From Acetobacter senegalensis (GTDB lineage: Bacteria; Pseudomonadota; Alphaproteobacteria; Acetobacterales; Acetobacteraceae), in contig NZ_LHZU01000117.1 of NCBI RefSeq assembly GCF_001580995.1, positions 1 through 43,180 on the forward strand: 43,180 bases of DNA. The letters are read 5' to 3'. The notes beneath the pieces are model-generated. The model did not search any database. It saw only the letters and a program-made list of their open reading frames with translations, and was not told the DNA's origin. Positions within the stretch are counted from its first letter, which is position 1. Each line of letters opens with the position of its first letter. The position numbers and the translations under genes were made by a program. This document shows positions 30,374 through 40,020 of this stretch, piece after piece.

Positions 30374-30520
30374 ATGCAAACATGCGCTGAAATTCATCAC
30401 ACTTGGGCTGATGTGGGGTATATCTCTGTGCAAGGCCTCGGCATTATGATGGGGTTTCTGATATTATTCGTCGCAATGCCGATCGCGTTGGCCCATGCGG
30501 TAAACTCGTTCGACAAATGA
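30374..30520 (+). CDS. Small membrane protein
   Basis: 48 residues; the stop overlaps the next ATG (ATGA). One long hydrophobic segment (IMMGFLILFVAMPIALAHA) after a polar N-terminus with HHTW. Its start has only a distant GGGGGAG. Unknown function. Confidence 0.5.
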   Translation: MQTCAEIHHTWADVGYISVQGLGIMMGFLILFVAMPIALAHAVNSFDK

Positions 30521-30726
30521 CCCTACCCCGGACAGCCACGAAGAAGCTACTCGCTACCGTAAAGGGAAGAGGCTGGAGCGCCACGCGGACAAACGGCGGG
30601 CACGTCAGGTGGCAGCATGACAGCGGCGCTTTCCTGTTCGGATCAGCGACGCCCAGCGACAACAGAGCAATCAAAAACCTAATGGCGCAGATGAAGCGCG
30701 TGGAGGCAGGCTGTGCACTGCGATAA
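30517..30726 (+). CDS. HicA-like mRNA-interferase fold protein
   Basis: 69 residues. KKLLATVKGRGWSATRTNGG-HVRWQHDSG, with the conserved GGH in place of the HicA active-site G-S-H, and ATPSDNRAIKNLMAQMKR match the HicA double-stranded RNA-binding fold. No HicB antitoxin gene is adjacent. Many phages have such solitary HicA-like proteins, whose role is unknown. Confidence 0.7.
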   Translation: MTLPRTATKKLLATVKGRGWSATRTNGGHVRWQHDSGAFLFGSATPSDNRAIKNLMAQMKRVEAGCALR

Positions 30727-30796
30727 AACGCCCCCGGCAGTCGTCATACTCGGGTGGCTCGTATTCGCCGCCGCAATCTGCCTGCTTGGAGAGTGA
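30713..30796 (+). CDS. Tiny membrane peptide (27 residues)
   Basis: GTG at 30713 with a near-perfect ribosome site (GGAGG, 6 bases away). The peptide ends in AVVILGWLVFAAAICLLGE, one membrane helix. It overlaps the HicA-like gene by 14 bp and its stop sits in the ribosome region of the next gene, so coupling is likely. Confidence 0.5.
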   Translation: MHCDKTPPAVVILGWLVFAAAICLLGE

Positions 30797-30797
30797 T

Positions 30798-31364
30798 GTG
30801 GTAAGATGTGTCAGAAAGCCACGGCATGAAATTCGCTACGCCCAGGATAATGGGCCTACGCCGGAGAGGGCTGCTAAGTCGGTGTTTAAATCATCACCCG
30901 GGAAGCCTGCTAAAGAGCAGACAGTGGTTGATGCTATGTTGGCTGCGGGTGATATTTCCCAAGATGCAGCCAATGCCGCTGACCGATGGTTTCGCGTCTG
31001 GCAATTCGCGTATAATGGCTACAAGGAGTTTTCCGAAAATCACGTGCCAAATACCGAGATCAAGCATGATGATCTATCGTGGTTGATGACGCGGGCTGAC
31101 GCGGTCGGTGATCTGTATGATGTGAGGAAAGCGCTCGGCGTCTGCTCTGAGACACGGTTGCGGGCAATGCTGGTTGATAAGATGTCATTCCGCAAGATTG
31201 GCGAATGCATGTTCCCGCGCGTCTCAACGGATTTGGCCCGTAAGAAGATAGCGGCTCAGTGTGCTCTATTGCTGGAGCAGTTGTCAGAATACTATCATAA
31301 CGCTGACCGGAAGCGCAGGCGTGAAAAAGAGGCTTGTACCCCGGTACCTTTTCAGGTAGGTTAA
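30798..31364 (+). CDS. Last early phage protein, candidate late-gene regulator
   Basis: 188 residues from GTG 30798 with GGAG 6 bases before it. Helical and basic; the segment DRWFRVWQFAYNGYKEF, then RLRAMLVDKMSFRKIGECMF and a Lys/Arg-rich end (YHNADRKRRREKE). The FRKIGECMFPRVSTDLARKK part resembles an HTH. It lies directly before a strong terminator and the packaging genes, the place of antiterminators or late activators (Q-like, RinA/ArpU-like). This role is inference from position only. Confidence 0.55.
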   Translation: MVRCVRKPRHEIRYAQDNGPTPERAAKSVFKSSPGKPAKEQTVVDAMLAAGDISQDAANAADRWFRVWQFAYNGYKEFSENHVPNTEIKHDDLSWLMTRADAVGDLYDVRKALGVCSETRLRAMLVDKMSFRKIGECMFPRVSTDLARKKIAAQCALLLEQLSEYYHNADRKRRREKEACTPVPFQVG

Positions 31365-31393
31365 ACATTATCGTTGCAATACGTGTGTTTGTG

Positions 31394-31424
31394 AGCCGCC
31401 ACTGAGCGGCTTTTTCTTTTTCTG
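31394..31424 (+). terminator. Rho-independent terminator before the late genes
   Basis: AGCCGC (31394-31399), loop CACTGA, GCGGCT (31406-31411), followed by TTTTCTTTTTCT. It stands 30 bp behind the last early gene. It separates early from late genes. Confidence 0.8.
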
Positions 31425-31432
31425 GACAATTG

Positions 31433-31765
31433 ATGCTCACTGGCTCCGTCATTCGCTTCCGGCGTCATGATGCGGTGTGCCTTGGTGAGATACATGGTGT
31501 TTCGTATGTCTGTCGCGTGATAGCGACGACTGAGACAACATGGCATCGCGCTGATGTGCCTCTCTCAATGGTTGAGTGTGCTGATGCTGGGTTGCGGCCT
31601 GATGTGCGCATAAGATGCTGGCCCAAGGCAGCGACTGGTGGTGTTGTTGTCGGGCGGGTGTCTGGTGTGGCAATGGCTCGGGTTATCGAGGCAGTTAAGC
31701 GCGAGGCCCAGATGAGGGCTTTTGAGGATGGGTGGAGGTTGAGGGATGGCCGGACTGAACGATAA
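31433..31765 (+). CDS. Phage protein before the terminase genes
   Basis: 110 residues from ATG 31433, just behind the terminator. Beta-rich start (TGSVIRFRRHDAVCLGEIHG, YVCRVIATTET), Cys residues, and a helical end (ARVIEAVKREAQMRAFEDGW). The stop overlaps the small-terminase start by 20 bp. No family recognised. Confidence 0.6.
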   Translation: MLTGSVIRFRRHDAVCLGEIHGVSYVCRVIATTETTWHRADVPLSMVECADAGLRPDVRIRCWPKAATGGVVVGRVSGVAMARVIEAVKREAQMRAFEDGWRLRDGRTER

Positions 31766-32270
31766 ACAGCGCCGGTTTGTCGAGGAATATCTCGTTGATC
31801 TCAATGCCACGCAGGCCGCTGTCCGGGCTGGATACAGTGAGAAAACGGCTCATTCTATTGGCCAGAGATTGTTGAAGAATGTTGAAATCCAAAACGCGAT
31901 TTCTGAAGCGCAAAATTCCCGGTCCAAGCGCACGCAAATCACGCAAGACCGCGTGTTGCAAGAGTTCGCCAAGATAGGCTTTTCCGATATCAGGAGCCTT
32001 TTCACTGAGGATGGCAATCTTAGGCCGCTCAGCGCCTTGGACGCAGATGCAGCAGCGGCACTTTCTTCCGTGGAAGTTGTCACGAAGAACCTAGGTGATG
32101 GCGAGGTTGAATACGTCCACAAAATAAAACTCTGGGATAAGGTGGGGTCTCTTACGCAGATAGGCCGTCACTTGGGCATGTTTGTGGATAAGACTGAGGT
32201 TCGCACCGTCAAAAAGATTGAAGACATGACGGATGAAGAACTCAAAGGCCTTCTCGGGGAAAGCGACTAA
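31746..32270 (+). CDS. terS: Terminase small subunit
   Basis: 174 residues. LNDKQRRFVEEYLVDLNATQ and AAVRAGYSEKTAHSIGQRLL are the HTH start of the Terminase_2 family; the C-terminal part (DRVLQEFAKIGFSDIRSLF, VEYVHKIKLWDKVGSLTQIG) is also typical. It recognises the phage pac/cos site and feeds DNA to the large subunit encoded in a 38-bp overlap. Confidence 0.92.
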   Translation: MAGLNDKQRRFVEEYLVDLNATQAAVRAGYSEKTAHSIGQRLLKNVEIQNAISEAQNSRSKRTQITQDRVLQEFAKIGFSDIRSLFTEDGNLRPLSALDADAAAALSSVEVVTKNLGDGEVEYVHKIKLWDKVGSLTQIGRHLGMFVDKTEVRTVKKIEDMTDEELKGLLGESD

Positions 32271-33678
32271 CAGAGCACGCACTGAACTTTCCCGCCGTAT
32301 AGCAGCCCGATCAGGCTGCCTTGCTTTCACGCAATACACAATGCCGGGTTACAAAGTCGGACCACAACACCGGATACTGTGCGATAAGCTGGACGCCGTA
32401 GAGCGCGGCGATATCAGGCGACTGATGGTGTTTATGCCGCCACGGCACGGCAAATCTGAGCTTACCAGCAAGCGCTTCCCGGCGTGGTTCTTGGGTCGCA
32501 ATCCTGACAAGCAGGTTATCACGGCGTCCTATAGCGCGGACCTTGCGCAGGACTTTGGGCGGCATGCCCGAAATATCGTGGCATCCAGTGAGTTTGCGGT
32601 CCTGTTCCCTGGCGTGGGCGTGGCGGACGATAGTGCCGCTCGCGACAAATGGCACACGAGTAAGGGCGGCGTTTACACCGCCGCTGGCGTCTCCGGATCG
32701 CTTACCGGCAAGGGCGCACATGTCGCGCTTATCGATGACCCCATCAAGGGGCGGCAGGAGGCCGAGAGCGACACTGTCCGTAACGCTGTCTGGGACTGGT
32801 ACCGTTCCGTTCTGCGTACCCGTTTGATGCCGGGTGGCGCTATCGTGCTGGTGCTGACGCGCTGGCATCCTGACGATCTGGCTGGGCGCTTGCTTGATGA
32901 GATGCAGAACGGGACCGGCGAAAGCTGGGATGTGTTGTCGCTTCCAGCCATTGCTGACAGCGCGGATGACGCGCTCGGCAGGGAAATTGGCGAGCCGCTT
33001 TGGCCGGATGTGTTCGATCTGCCCGAGCTTGAAGCTATCGAGAAATCCATTGGTACGCGCGAGTGGTCCTCGCTTTACCAGCAGCAACCAACGCCGGGTG
33101 AGGGCACGCTTTTCAAAACCGGGATGTTCCCGGTCGTGGATGCTGCTCCGGCTGGCGGCACACAGGTCCGCCGTTGGGATCTAGCCGCAACCAAACAGAT
33201 CGGCACGCGCGATCCTGACTGGACGGTCGGCGTCAAGATGGCCCGTTATCCAGACGGGCGGTTTTGTATTCTGGATGTTGTGAGATTCCGGGGCGATCCA
33301 CAGGAGGTCGAGGCGGCCATAAAAAATACCGCAGCCCTTGACGGGCCATCTGTTGAGATTGTGCTGCCGCAGGACCCTGGACAGGCAGGCAAGGCGCAGG
33401 CGGAGTACTTTATCCGCATGCTGGCAGGCTACCGGGCGCGTGCCGAGCGTGAAACCGGTGACAAGGCGACAAGAGCTGCGCCTTTTTCGTCTCAGGCCAA
33501 CGCAGGGAACGTCTCTCTTGTGCGGGCTCCGTGGAATAGGACGTTCCTCGACGAGTTGGGGCAGTTCCCGGCTGGGTCACATGACGATCAGGTTGACGCG
33601 GCTGCGGGGGCATTTTCGGCGCTGTGCGGGGCCAGTGATCCCATGATCCTGAGCCGGGACGACTTGAATAAAATTTAG
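32233..33678 (+). CDS. terL: Terminase large subunit
   Basis: 481 residues. Walker A PPRHGKS (about 69-75), VITASYSADLAQDFGRHARN, the Walker B region HVALIDDPIKG (Asp167-Asp168) and LVLTRWHPDDLAGR (motor coupling) make the ATPase; the C-terminal RNase H-like nuclease has RRWDLAAT, DPDWTVGVK and HDDQVDAAAGA. It packs and cuts DNA. Start ATG 32233 lies within the small subunit gene. Confidence 0.95.
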   Translation: MKNSKAFSGKATNRARTELSRRIAARSGCLAFTQYTMPGYKVGPQHRILCDKLDAVERGDIRRLMVFMPPRHGKSELTSKRFPAWFLGRNPDKQVITASYSADLAQDFGRHARNIVASSEFAVLFPGVGVADDSAARDKWHTSKGGVYTAAGVSGSLTGKGAHVALIDDPIKGRQEAESDTVRNAVWDWYRSVLRTRLMPGGAIVLVLTRWHPDDLAGRLLDEMQNGTGESWDVLSLPAIADSADDALGREIGEPLWPDVFDLPELEAIEKSIGTREWSSLYQQQPTPGEGTLFKTGMFPVVDAAPAGGTQVRRWDLAATKQIGTRDPDWTVGVKMARYPDGRFCILDVVRFRGDPQEVEAAIKNTAALDGPSVEIVLPQDPGQAGKAQAEYFIRMLAGYRARAERETGDKATRAAPFSSQANAGNVSLVRAPWNRTFLDELGQFPAGSHDDQVDAAAGAFSALCGASDPMILSRDDLNKI

Positions 33679-33685
33679 AGGCAAA

Positions 33686-35218
33686 ATGTTCTTCCGTCGC
33701 AATCGACCCGCGCCGCCTGCGAGGATCGAGCCTGCATTGGTGCGCCCAGAGCGCAGCGTCATGACGATGACGGACACGGACTCTCGTGAGGTGGCTCGTG
33801 TGCGGTCTGGTGCAACGACTGTATTCTCCCCCGTAAAACCATTGCCTGGCGTCGTGCCAAAAGATGCTGTTGTGGCGATGGACAGTGCATACCCGGCGGA
33901 CATTGCGCAGTATCTCAATAACGCTGTTGCTGACGGGACCACGTTCCTAGGGTATGCGCGCCTCGCTGAAATGGCGCAGCGCGTCGAATACCGTCACATT
34001 GTAAGCACCTTGGCGGATGAGGCTACACGGGAATGGATTGAGTTCCGGGGTAAAAGCGGATCTTCCAAGGCTGACCGCATTAGCGAGCTTGAGGCTGAAT
34101 TCGTCCGCCTGTCTGTGCGTGACCACTTCAAGACGATGGCGGAATTCGACGGCTTTTATGGGATCGGCCAACTCTTCTTTGATACGGGGTTGGGCCAGCT
34201 TGATAAGAAGCTCGCCAATCCCCTGCTGCTGACGCCAGAAACTTTCCAGAAAGGATCGCTCAAGGCGCTTGTGGCTATTGAGCCTATCTGGACCAGCCCG
34301 AACGAATACAACTCAAGCAACCCGCTGCGGCCAGACTTTTACGTGCCCCGAAAGTGGTGGGTGCAGGGCGCTACTGTCCATAAAGACCGCCTGCTGCGCT
34401 TTGTGTCGCGCGAAGTGCCGCCCATTCTGGCCCCGACATACAATTTTGGCGGCATCGCGCTAACGCAACTTGCCAAGCCGTATGTTGATAACTGGGTCCG
34501 CACCCGGCAGTCTGTATCAGACCTGATTAACGGCTGCTCCATCGTCAATCTTAAAACCGAGATGCAGGCGGTTTATCAGCAGGCTGGTATCGGCGGCCTG
34601 ATCAGCCGCATCGAAAACTTTATGAAATTCCGCGACAATCGCGGGGTTTTTCTGACTGACAAAGACAAGGAAGAGTTGCAGATCCTCTCCGCCAATCTGG
34701 CTGGGTTGGATAAACTGCAAAACCAAGCGTTGGAGCAGGTCTGCGTTGCAGCGCAGGAGCCGCTCGTAAAGTTCTCCGGCATCTCTCCGTCCGGTCTCAA
34801 TGCCTCATCTGAGGGGGAAATCCGGGTCTGGTATGACAGGGTTGCGGCTTATCAGGAATCATTCTTCCGCGCCAACCTGACCAAAGTCATGCACGCCTGC
34901 ATGCTGAATATCTGGGGTGAGATAGATCCAGATATCAGCTTCAATTTTGTCCCGCTCTGGCAGTTGGATGAAGCGGCCAAAGCAGCCATTGCCAAGACCA
35001 ATGCGGATACGCGGGCGGTCTATGTGGAGATCGGCGCGGCCAGCAATGACGAGGTGCGGACGGCTCTGCGCTCGGATGAAGACGGACTCTTCGACGGGGC
35101 TAATCTGGAGGGTGGCGGGTATGAGCCGCTGGCTGAGCAGGAAGGACGCGACCCCGAAAGTGGCGGCGTAAGCCTGTTCGGGAACCCGGCTGCGCACACA
35201 GACAATGACGGCGTGTAA
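33686..35218 (+). CDS. Portal protein, DUF1073 family
   Basis: 510 residues, GAGG before ATG. The sequence from about 65 on (YLNNAVADGTTFLGYARLAE, ATREWIEFRG, FYGIGQLFFDTG, RLLRFVSREVPPI, LAPTYNFGGIALTQL and GLNASSEGEIRVWYDRVAAY) is the DUF1073 portal. It forms the dodecameric gate of the capsid. Shares one base with the next gene (TAATG). Confidence 0.92.
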   Translation: MFFRRNRPAPPARIEPALVRPERSVMTMTDTDSREVARVRSGATTVFSPVKPLPGVVPKDAVVAMDSAYPADIAQYLNNAVADGTTFLGYARLAEMAQRVEYRHIVSTLADEATREWIEFRGKSGSSKADRISELEAEFVRLSVRDHFKTMAEFDGFYGIGQLFFDTGLGQLDKKLANPLLLTPETFQKGSLKALVAIEPIWTSPNEYNSSNPLRPDFYVPRKWWVQGATVHKDRLLRFVSREVPPILAPTYNFGGIALTQLAKPYVDNWVRTRQSVSDLINGCSIVNLKTEMQAVYQQAGIGGLISRIENFMKFRDNRGVFLTDKDKEELQILSANLAGLDKLQNQALEQVCVAAQEPLVKFSGISPSGLNASSEGEIRVWYDRVAAYQESFFRANLTKVMHACMLNIWGEIDPDISFNFVPLWQLDEAAKAAIAKTNADTRAVYVEIGAASNDEVRTALRSDEDGLFDGANLEGGGYEPLAEQEGRDPESGGVSLFGNPAAHTDNDGV

Positions 35219-36015
35219 TGGCCTCCAAACCCAAATCTCTAAAACCTATCAGGCCAAGCGCCGGGGTGGGGGCGTTTTATGAGCGTGAACTGAACAAGCT
35301 CATAGACGAAATGGAAGCCAGCCTTCGCTACTGGCTGCGCGCGCGTTACCGGCGCGTAGAGAGCCAGATCACGCAGGACGCGAACCCGGCGACCGATCTG
35401 CAAAAACTGATGACGCAACTGACGGCAAAGTGGCGGCTCAAATTCAACACGCTGTCTCAGCATCTGGCCCCGGCATTTGTGCAGCAGGCGCAGGGGAATG
35501 TTGACAGGACATTCAAATCGGAACTGAAAAAGAAGGCTGGCTTCACGGTTTCGTTCAAGCCGACCGAGGGCGTGCAGTCCGCAATGCAAGCGTGCGTGAA
35601 TGAAAACGTCCTGCTGATCAAAAGCATCGGTGAGCAGCATCTTGGAGAGGTCAACCAGATGGTCATGCGGGCCGTGGCTCATGGTGGAGATCTGGGGCAA
35701 CTCACGGAAGGTCTGCAACAGAGGTTCGGCATCACCCGCAGGCGTGCGGCCAACATTGCGCGCGACCAGAACGCCAAAGTCACCAGCGCCATCAACCGGC
35801 AGCGCCAGATAGACACCGGCCTGTTCGAGGCCGAGTGGGTGCATTCTGCGGGCGGGAGAAACCCGCGGCACAGTCATGTGGAGGCAGGTCGCAAGCGTCT
35901 GCTCTTTGACGTGCGTGAGGGCGCGCTGATTGACGACGAGCGCATATGGCCCGGGCAAAAGCCGAACTGCCGGTGTGCGAGCAGGATAATCCTCAAAGGG
36001 TTCAACGACGAATGA
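35218..36015 (+). CDS. Head morphogenesis protein (SPP1 gp7/Mu F-like)
   Basis: 265 residues. RRRAANIARDQNAKVTSAIN and EWVHSAGGRNPRHSHVEAGR, then PGQKPNCRCASRIIL with the CRC motif, are the typical end of the minor head protein family. It enters the head in small copy number. Located between portal and protease as usual. Confidence 0.9.
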   Translation: MASKPKSLKPIRPSAGVGAFYERELNKLIDEMEASLRYWLRARYRRVESQITQDANPATDLQKLMTQLTAKWRLKFNTLSQHLAPAFVQQAQGNVDRTFKSELKKKAGFTVSFKPTEGVQSAMQACVNENVLLIKSIGEQHLGEVNQMVMRAVAHGGDLGQLTEGLQQRFGITRRRAANIARDQNAKVTSAINRQRQIDTGLFEAEWVHSAGGRNPRHSHVEAGRKRLLFDVREGALIDDERIWPGQKPNCRCASRIILKGFNDE

Positions 36016-37466
36016 CCGACATACTCGCGTATGATCGTATGGGCAGCGTGCGCACGACGGACGCTGAAGGACGCCTGCGTGTGGCCGCAACGCCCATCAG
36101 TAAGGCCAATATCTGCCCCTACATGGGTAGGGAAATTCCGAGCAACCGTGAACTTGGGCTGGACCCGGAGCGCATCTATCAGATGCTCCGTGACCCTGAC
36201 GAGTTGAAAAAGGCCGCGGCAAGCTTCAACGGCCTGCCGGTGCTGGAAGAGCATTACCACGTCACAGCGGCCAACCCGCGCCGTGATCTGGTAGTTGGCA
36301 CGACCGGCAATGAGGCGACGTTTGACGCGCCCTACCTGATGAACAGCCTTGTGATCTGGGACGGTGACGCCATCGACCGGATCAAGACCGGAGAGCAGCG
36401 CGAGCTTTCGAGCGCCTACCGGTACAGGGCCGACATGACCCCCGGCGAATATGAGGGGGAGAAATACGACGGCGTGATGCGCGACATTGTGGGCTCGCAC
36501 GTCGCTGTCGTTCCGAGTGGACGCGCTGGGCCGGATGTTCTGGTCGCAGACGCAAGCATGGAACCATACAACATGACCAAAATTCCCCGCGCCGCGCGGC
36601 GCGCAATGCTGTCCAAGCTGCGGCCTTTTCTCGCTCAGGACGCTGATCTTGAGGCGGCAAAGAAGGCGCTTGATTGCGACGATATAGGCAAAGACAGCGC
36701 ATGCGAAACGCTGCGCAATCTGCTGGCCGGTCGCGTGCCTGACGAAATCATGGATCAGGTGCTGGCCCTGTTTGAAAACACCTCAACCGAAGGTGCTGAA
36801 AATGTCACCGCAGATGCTGACGTGGCCGAACGCCGTGGCAAGCTGAAAGAGGCTGGCCTCTCTGATGACGAAATCGACAAGGTGATTGCCGCCCTCGCTG
36901 AAACGACTGAGGACAATGATGACTTTGCCGAGATGGCAGAGAAGATGCGCAAGGCGGGTATGTCCGAAGAGGACATTGAGGCCTGCCGTGCGCTCTGCAC
37001 GCCAGCCGGTGCAAATGACGAAGATCAGACCGACGCCGACCGCCAGCGTGAAGCAGAAGCAACGCGCAAAGCCGATGCCGAGCGGGCCGAAAAAGAACGT
37101 CTCGACCGTGAGCGCGAATCTGCCGGGGCGAAAGCTGCGATGGATGCCGCGATCAGCAAGGCCAAAACCGAGGCTAAGGCCGAAACTATGGCCGCGATGC
37201 GCGCTCTTGTCGCCGCGCAGGCCGAAGTCGAGCCTTTCGTGGGGACTGTGACCATGGACAGCGCGGAAGGCGTGCATCGGTTCGCCTTGCGTCAGCTTGG
37301 TTATGACCTCTCCGGCATCCCGGCCAGCGCATACGGTGCAATGTTCCGCCAGCATGCAGCCAACGCCCAGCGCGAAAAGCGCCCGGTTCTGGCGGCTGAC
37401 AGCAAGGCAGGCACGTCCTTCCTCGACAACCACCCCGGCCTCAAGGCCGTGAAGATTGCAGGGTAA
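36012..37466 (+). CDS. DUF2213 prohead protease with scaffold domain
   Basis: 484 residues from ATG 36012 (ATGA overlap). N-terminal DUF2213 protease (about 1-180): [54 protein letters not shown] and [16 protein letters not shown]. It continues in a long acidic, Ala/Glu/Lys-rich coiled-coil part (about 260-420), the scaffold, and a short globular end. It shapes the procapsid and then cleaves itself and other head proteins. Confidence 0.88.
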   Translation: MTDILAYDRMGSVRTTDAEGRLRVAATPISKANICPYMGREIPSNRELGLDPERIYQMLRDPDELKKAAASFNGLPVLEEHYHVTAANPRRDLVVGTTGNEATFDAPYLMNSLVIWDGDAIDRIKTGEQRELSSAYRYRADMTPGEYEGEKYDGVMRDIVGSHVAVVPSGRAGPDVLVADASMEPYNMTKIPRAARRAMLSKLRPFLAQDADLEAAKKALDCDDIGKDSACETLRNLLAGRVPDEIMDQVLALFENTSTEGAENVTADADVAERRGKLKEAGLSDDEIDKVIAALAETTEDNDDFAEMAEKMRKAGMSEEDIEACRALCTPAGANDEDQTDADRQREAEATRKADAERAEKERLDRERESAGAKAAMDAAISKAKTEAKAETMAAMRALVAAQAEVEPFVGTVTMDSAEGVHRFALRQLGYDLSGIPASAYGAMFRQHAANAQREKRPVLAADSKAGTSFLDNHPGLKAVKIAG

Positions 37467-37470
37467 TCAG

Positions 37471-38220
37471 ATGCCTTTTCAGAATCAGGTTAATCAGGAA
37501 CTCGCTTACGGCGTGCCTGGCACATTTGCCTCCAACAACCCGGACGCAAGCGCGGTGCCCCCTGAAGGCGCGTATGTAGCAGGCACGGGCGGTTGCACCA
37601 TCGCCGCCTTCGGTTGGGATCAGGGCGATGGGACGGTGCTGAATGCTCCACCCGCCGGTTCGATCACCTACACAGTTACGGCGCTTGCTGTTAACGCAGG
37701 CGGCACAGGCTACGCTGTGGGCGATACCGCAGCGTTTGCAGGCGGAAAAGCCACGGTGTCCACAATCGGCACGGGCGGAGTGGTGACTGGCGTGAATATC
37801 CAGAGCGCCACTGCACAGAGCACAGATCCAACAGCAACCGGCGTTGCGACAACCACAAACGGGAGCGGGTCAGGTCTGACGTTGAACGTGACCGGCACCA
37901 GCAGCACAACCGCAGCAGGCGCACCCACCGGCTTGGTGTTCAACGACCGCAGTGCATGGATCTCCGACATTTACGACGAGGCCACCATGGTCATGCCGCA
38001 GGGCTACATGGTCGATCTCAAGACCGCCGGTGATTACTTTGCCGTGGCCACGACCGCAGCGACAGCAGGGCAGAAAGTCTTTGCCTCCACCACGGACGGC
38101 ACACTGTCCACCGGCGCCGCAGGAGCAACCGTCACGGGCGCTGTCGAAACAAACTTCTACGTCACGCTCGGCGGTAGCGCGGGCGAAACGATCACAATCA
38201 GCACATGGAGCCGTGGCTAA
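37471..38220 (+). CDS. Head cement/decoration-like protein with inserted domain
   Basis: 249 residues from ATG 37471. N-terminus [20 protein letters not shown] and [20 protein letters not shown], and C-terminus [39 protein letters not shown], match the cement protein (gp24-like) found before DUF2184 capsids. About residues 70-150 are a Gly/Thr-rich beta insert ([19 protein letters not shown]) that looks like a separate phage decoration domain. Confidence 0.75.
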   Translation: MPFQNQVNQELAYGVPGTFASNNPDASAVPPEGAYVAGTGGCTIAAFGWDQGDGTVLNAPPAGSITYTVTALAVNAGGTGYAVGDTAAFAGGKATVSTIGTGGVVTGVNIQSATAQSTDPTATGVATTTNGSGSGLTLNVTGTSSTTAAGAPTGLVFNDRSAWISDIYDEATMVMPQGYMVDLKTAGDYFAVATTAATAGQKVFASTTDGTLSTGAAGATVTGAVETNFYVTLGGSAGETITISTWSRG

Positions 38221-39257
38221 TGGCTTATGACACCGAATTTGAGCTTCTGAAGCAGCGGGGCTTTGTCATGCCCGAGGGCGCGCACATTCTGCCCTCCAAT
38301 GACATTCTCGCGTCTGACGCCATGGCGATGGACGCCGCGCCCACTCTCTCCACCACGGCCAACGCTGGTATCCCGGCGTTCATGGCGACCTACGTTGATC
38401 CCAAGTTGATCGACGTGGTGTTCTCCCCGATGCGCGGCGCGGAGATTGCAGGGGAAGTAAAAAAGGGCGACTGGATCACGCCGACGGCCATTTTCCCGAT
38501 GATCGAAAGCACGGGGCGTACGGTCAGCTATGGTGACTGGAACAACAACGGCATTGTTGACCTCAACGCCAATTTCCCGGACCGCCAGTCCTACCACTAT
38601 CAGGTCTTTGCCCGTTGGGGTGAGCGGGAAGTGGAAATGGCAGGGGCGGCCCGCATCCAGTGGGTTGCCAGGCTGCGCCAGTCTGCCGCGCTGAAGCTGA
38701 ACAAGTTCCAGAACCAGACCTACTTTTGCGGCGTGAAGGGGCTGCGGAATTACGGCTACCTGAACGACCCGCGCCTGCCTGCCGCAGAAGTCGCCAGCGT
38801 GAAAACCGCCGGTGGTACATCATGGGATAAGGCGACGCCGGAAGAAGCGACGGATGATTGCATTGCCATCATCAATCAGCTTCGTGCGCAGTCTGCCGGT
38901 TATGTCGATACGGATTCCGAGATCACCCTCGGCATGTCGCCCACCCGCGCGGGCATCATAACCCGTCCGAACATGTACGGCCTGTCCGCCCTCGACCAGC
39001 TTAAAAAGCAGTATGCCAACATCAGCATTGTCCAGGCTGTAGAGTTTGGTGATGCCGCTGGCATGACGGTTCAGACCATGATTGCTGTCGCCAAGGAGAT
39101 CGAGGGGCAGCAGGTCGCTGAAGCCGCCTTCACCGAAAAGCTGCGCACCCACTCCGTCGTCACTGCGCCGTCTGGCTGGGAACAGAAACTCTCTCAGGGC
39201 ACGTGGGGCGCGATCATCTACCTGCCGTTTGGCGTTGCAACAATGACGGGGATTTAA
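38220..39257 (+). CDS. Major capsid protein, DUF2184 family
   Basis: 345 residues, sharing one base with the cement gene (TAATG). [80 protein letters not shown] and WGAIIYLPFGVATMTGI are blocks of DUF2184 capsids. It forms the HK97-fold shell. Confidence 0.92.
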   Translation: MAYDTEFELLKQRGFVMPEGAHILPSNDILASDAMAMDAAPTLSTTANAGIPAFMATYVDPKLIDVVFSPMRGAEIAGEVKKGDWITPTAIFPMIESTGRTVSYGDWNNNGIVDLNANFPDRQSYHYQVFARWGEREVEMAGAARIQWVARLRQSAALKLNKFQNQTYFCGVKGLRNYGYLNDPRLPAAEVASVKTAGGTSWDKATPEEATDDCIAIINQLRAQSAGYVDTDSEITLGMSPTRAGIITRPNMYGLSALDQLKKQYANISIVQAVEFGDAAGMTVQTMIAVAKEIEGQQVAEAAFTEKLRTHSVVTAPSGWEQKLSQGTWGAIIYLPFGVATMTGI

Positions 39258-39260
39258 GCC

Positions 39261-39596
39261 ATGAGCGGTACCGCATCGAACCCTGTAACCGTTGGCTGCA
39301 AACTGCCGAACGGTGTCGTTCTACGCGTTGGGGAGAGCAAAGCAATTCTCTCCGGCGCGAACTCTTCCAACGTGATCGGGGGATATGGACTCAGCTCCGT
39401 GCCGTCTGATCTGTGGGACGCTTGGCACGCGAAGCACAAGGATAGTGACCTTGTGAAAAAGGGCCTCGTATTCGCCCAGAGTACGGTCGCCAAGGCCACG
39501 GCGCAGGCCAATGAGCAGGCGGGGATCAAAACCGGGGCAGAGCCTCTTGACCCGGACGCACCGGCACCGGGCGTGACAAAAGCAGGCAGTAAGTAA
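39261..39596 (+). CDS. Structural protein of unknown role
   Basis: 111 residues. [20 protein letters not shown] and [20 protein letters not shown], with an Ala/Gly/Asp-rich tail, are a pattern seen next to capsid genes of related phages. Possibly a head-completion accessory. Confidence 0.7.
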   Translation: MSGTASNPVTVGCKLPNGVVLRVGESKAILSGANSSNVIGGYGLSSVPSDLWDAWHAKHKDSDLVKKGLVFAQSTVAKATAQANEQAGIKTGAEPLDPDAPAPGVTKAGSK

Positions 39597-39597
39597 A

Positions 39598-40020
39598 ATG
39601 GCGGTAGCGGTTTTCGATTATGCAACATGGTCGGCCCGCTACCCCGACCTTGCTGAGCAGGTGGCTGCGCCTTTGGCTGGACTGTATTTTGCCGAGGCGG
39701 AACTCTACCTCGACAATACGGAATGTAGCCCTGTGCGTAACGTGGCGCAGCGCACGCTTTATCTCTACATGCTGGTCGCCCACATCGCCTATCTGAATCT
39801 GCCAGCATCCAGCGGCGGGAACGGGGCGGGGATGGTCGGCCGGGTAGCCAGCGCAAGCCGGGGTTCCGTTTCAGTCAGCACGGACATGGGCAGCCAGCCA
39901 GGGTCTGCCGCGTGGTTCCTTCAAACCCAATACGGAGCTGCGTTCTGGCAGGCCACGCTATGGCTACGCACGGCGCGATACGTCCACACACGCAGAATCC
40001 AGAGGCAGACATGGCCGTAA
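39598..40020 (+). CDS. DUF4054 head-tail connector
   Basis: 140 residues. [38 protein letters not shown] and [17 protein letters not shown], then [17 protein letters not shown] and [13 protein letters not shown], are characteristic of DUF4054, a gp6-type adaptor. Overlaps the next gene by 10 bp. Confidence 0.85.
   Translation: MAVAVFDYATWSARYPDLAEQVAAPLAGLYFAEAELYLDNTECSPVRNVAQRTLYLYMLVAHIAYLNLPASSGGNGAGMVGRVASASRGSVSVSTDMGSQPGSAAWFLQTQYGAAFWQATLWLRTARYVHTRRIQRQTWP

Noticed and set aside
30517..30796. HicAB toxin-antitoxin pair
   Set aside because: The gene after the HicA-like one encodes a 27-residue membrane peptide, not HicB, and no HicB-like protein is close by.
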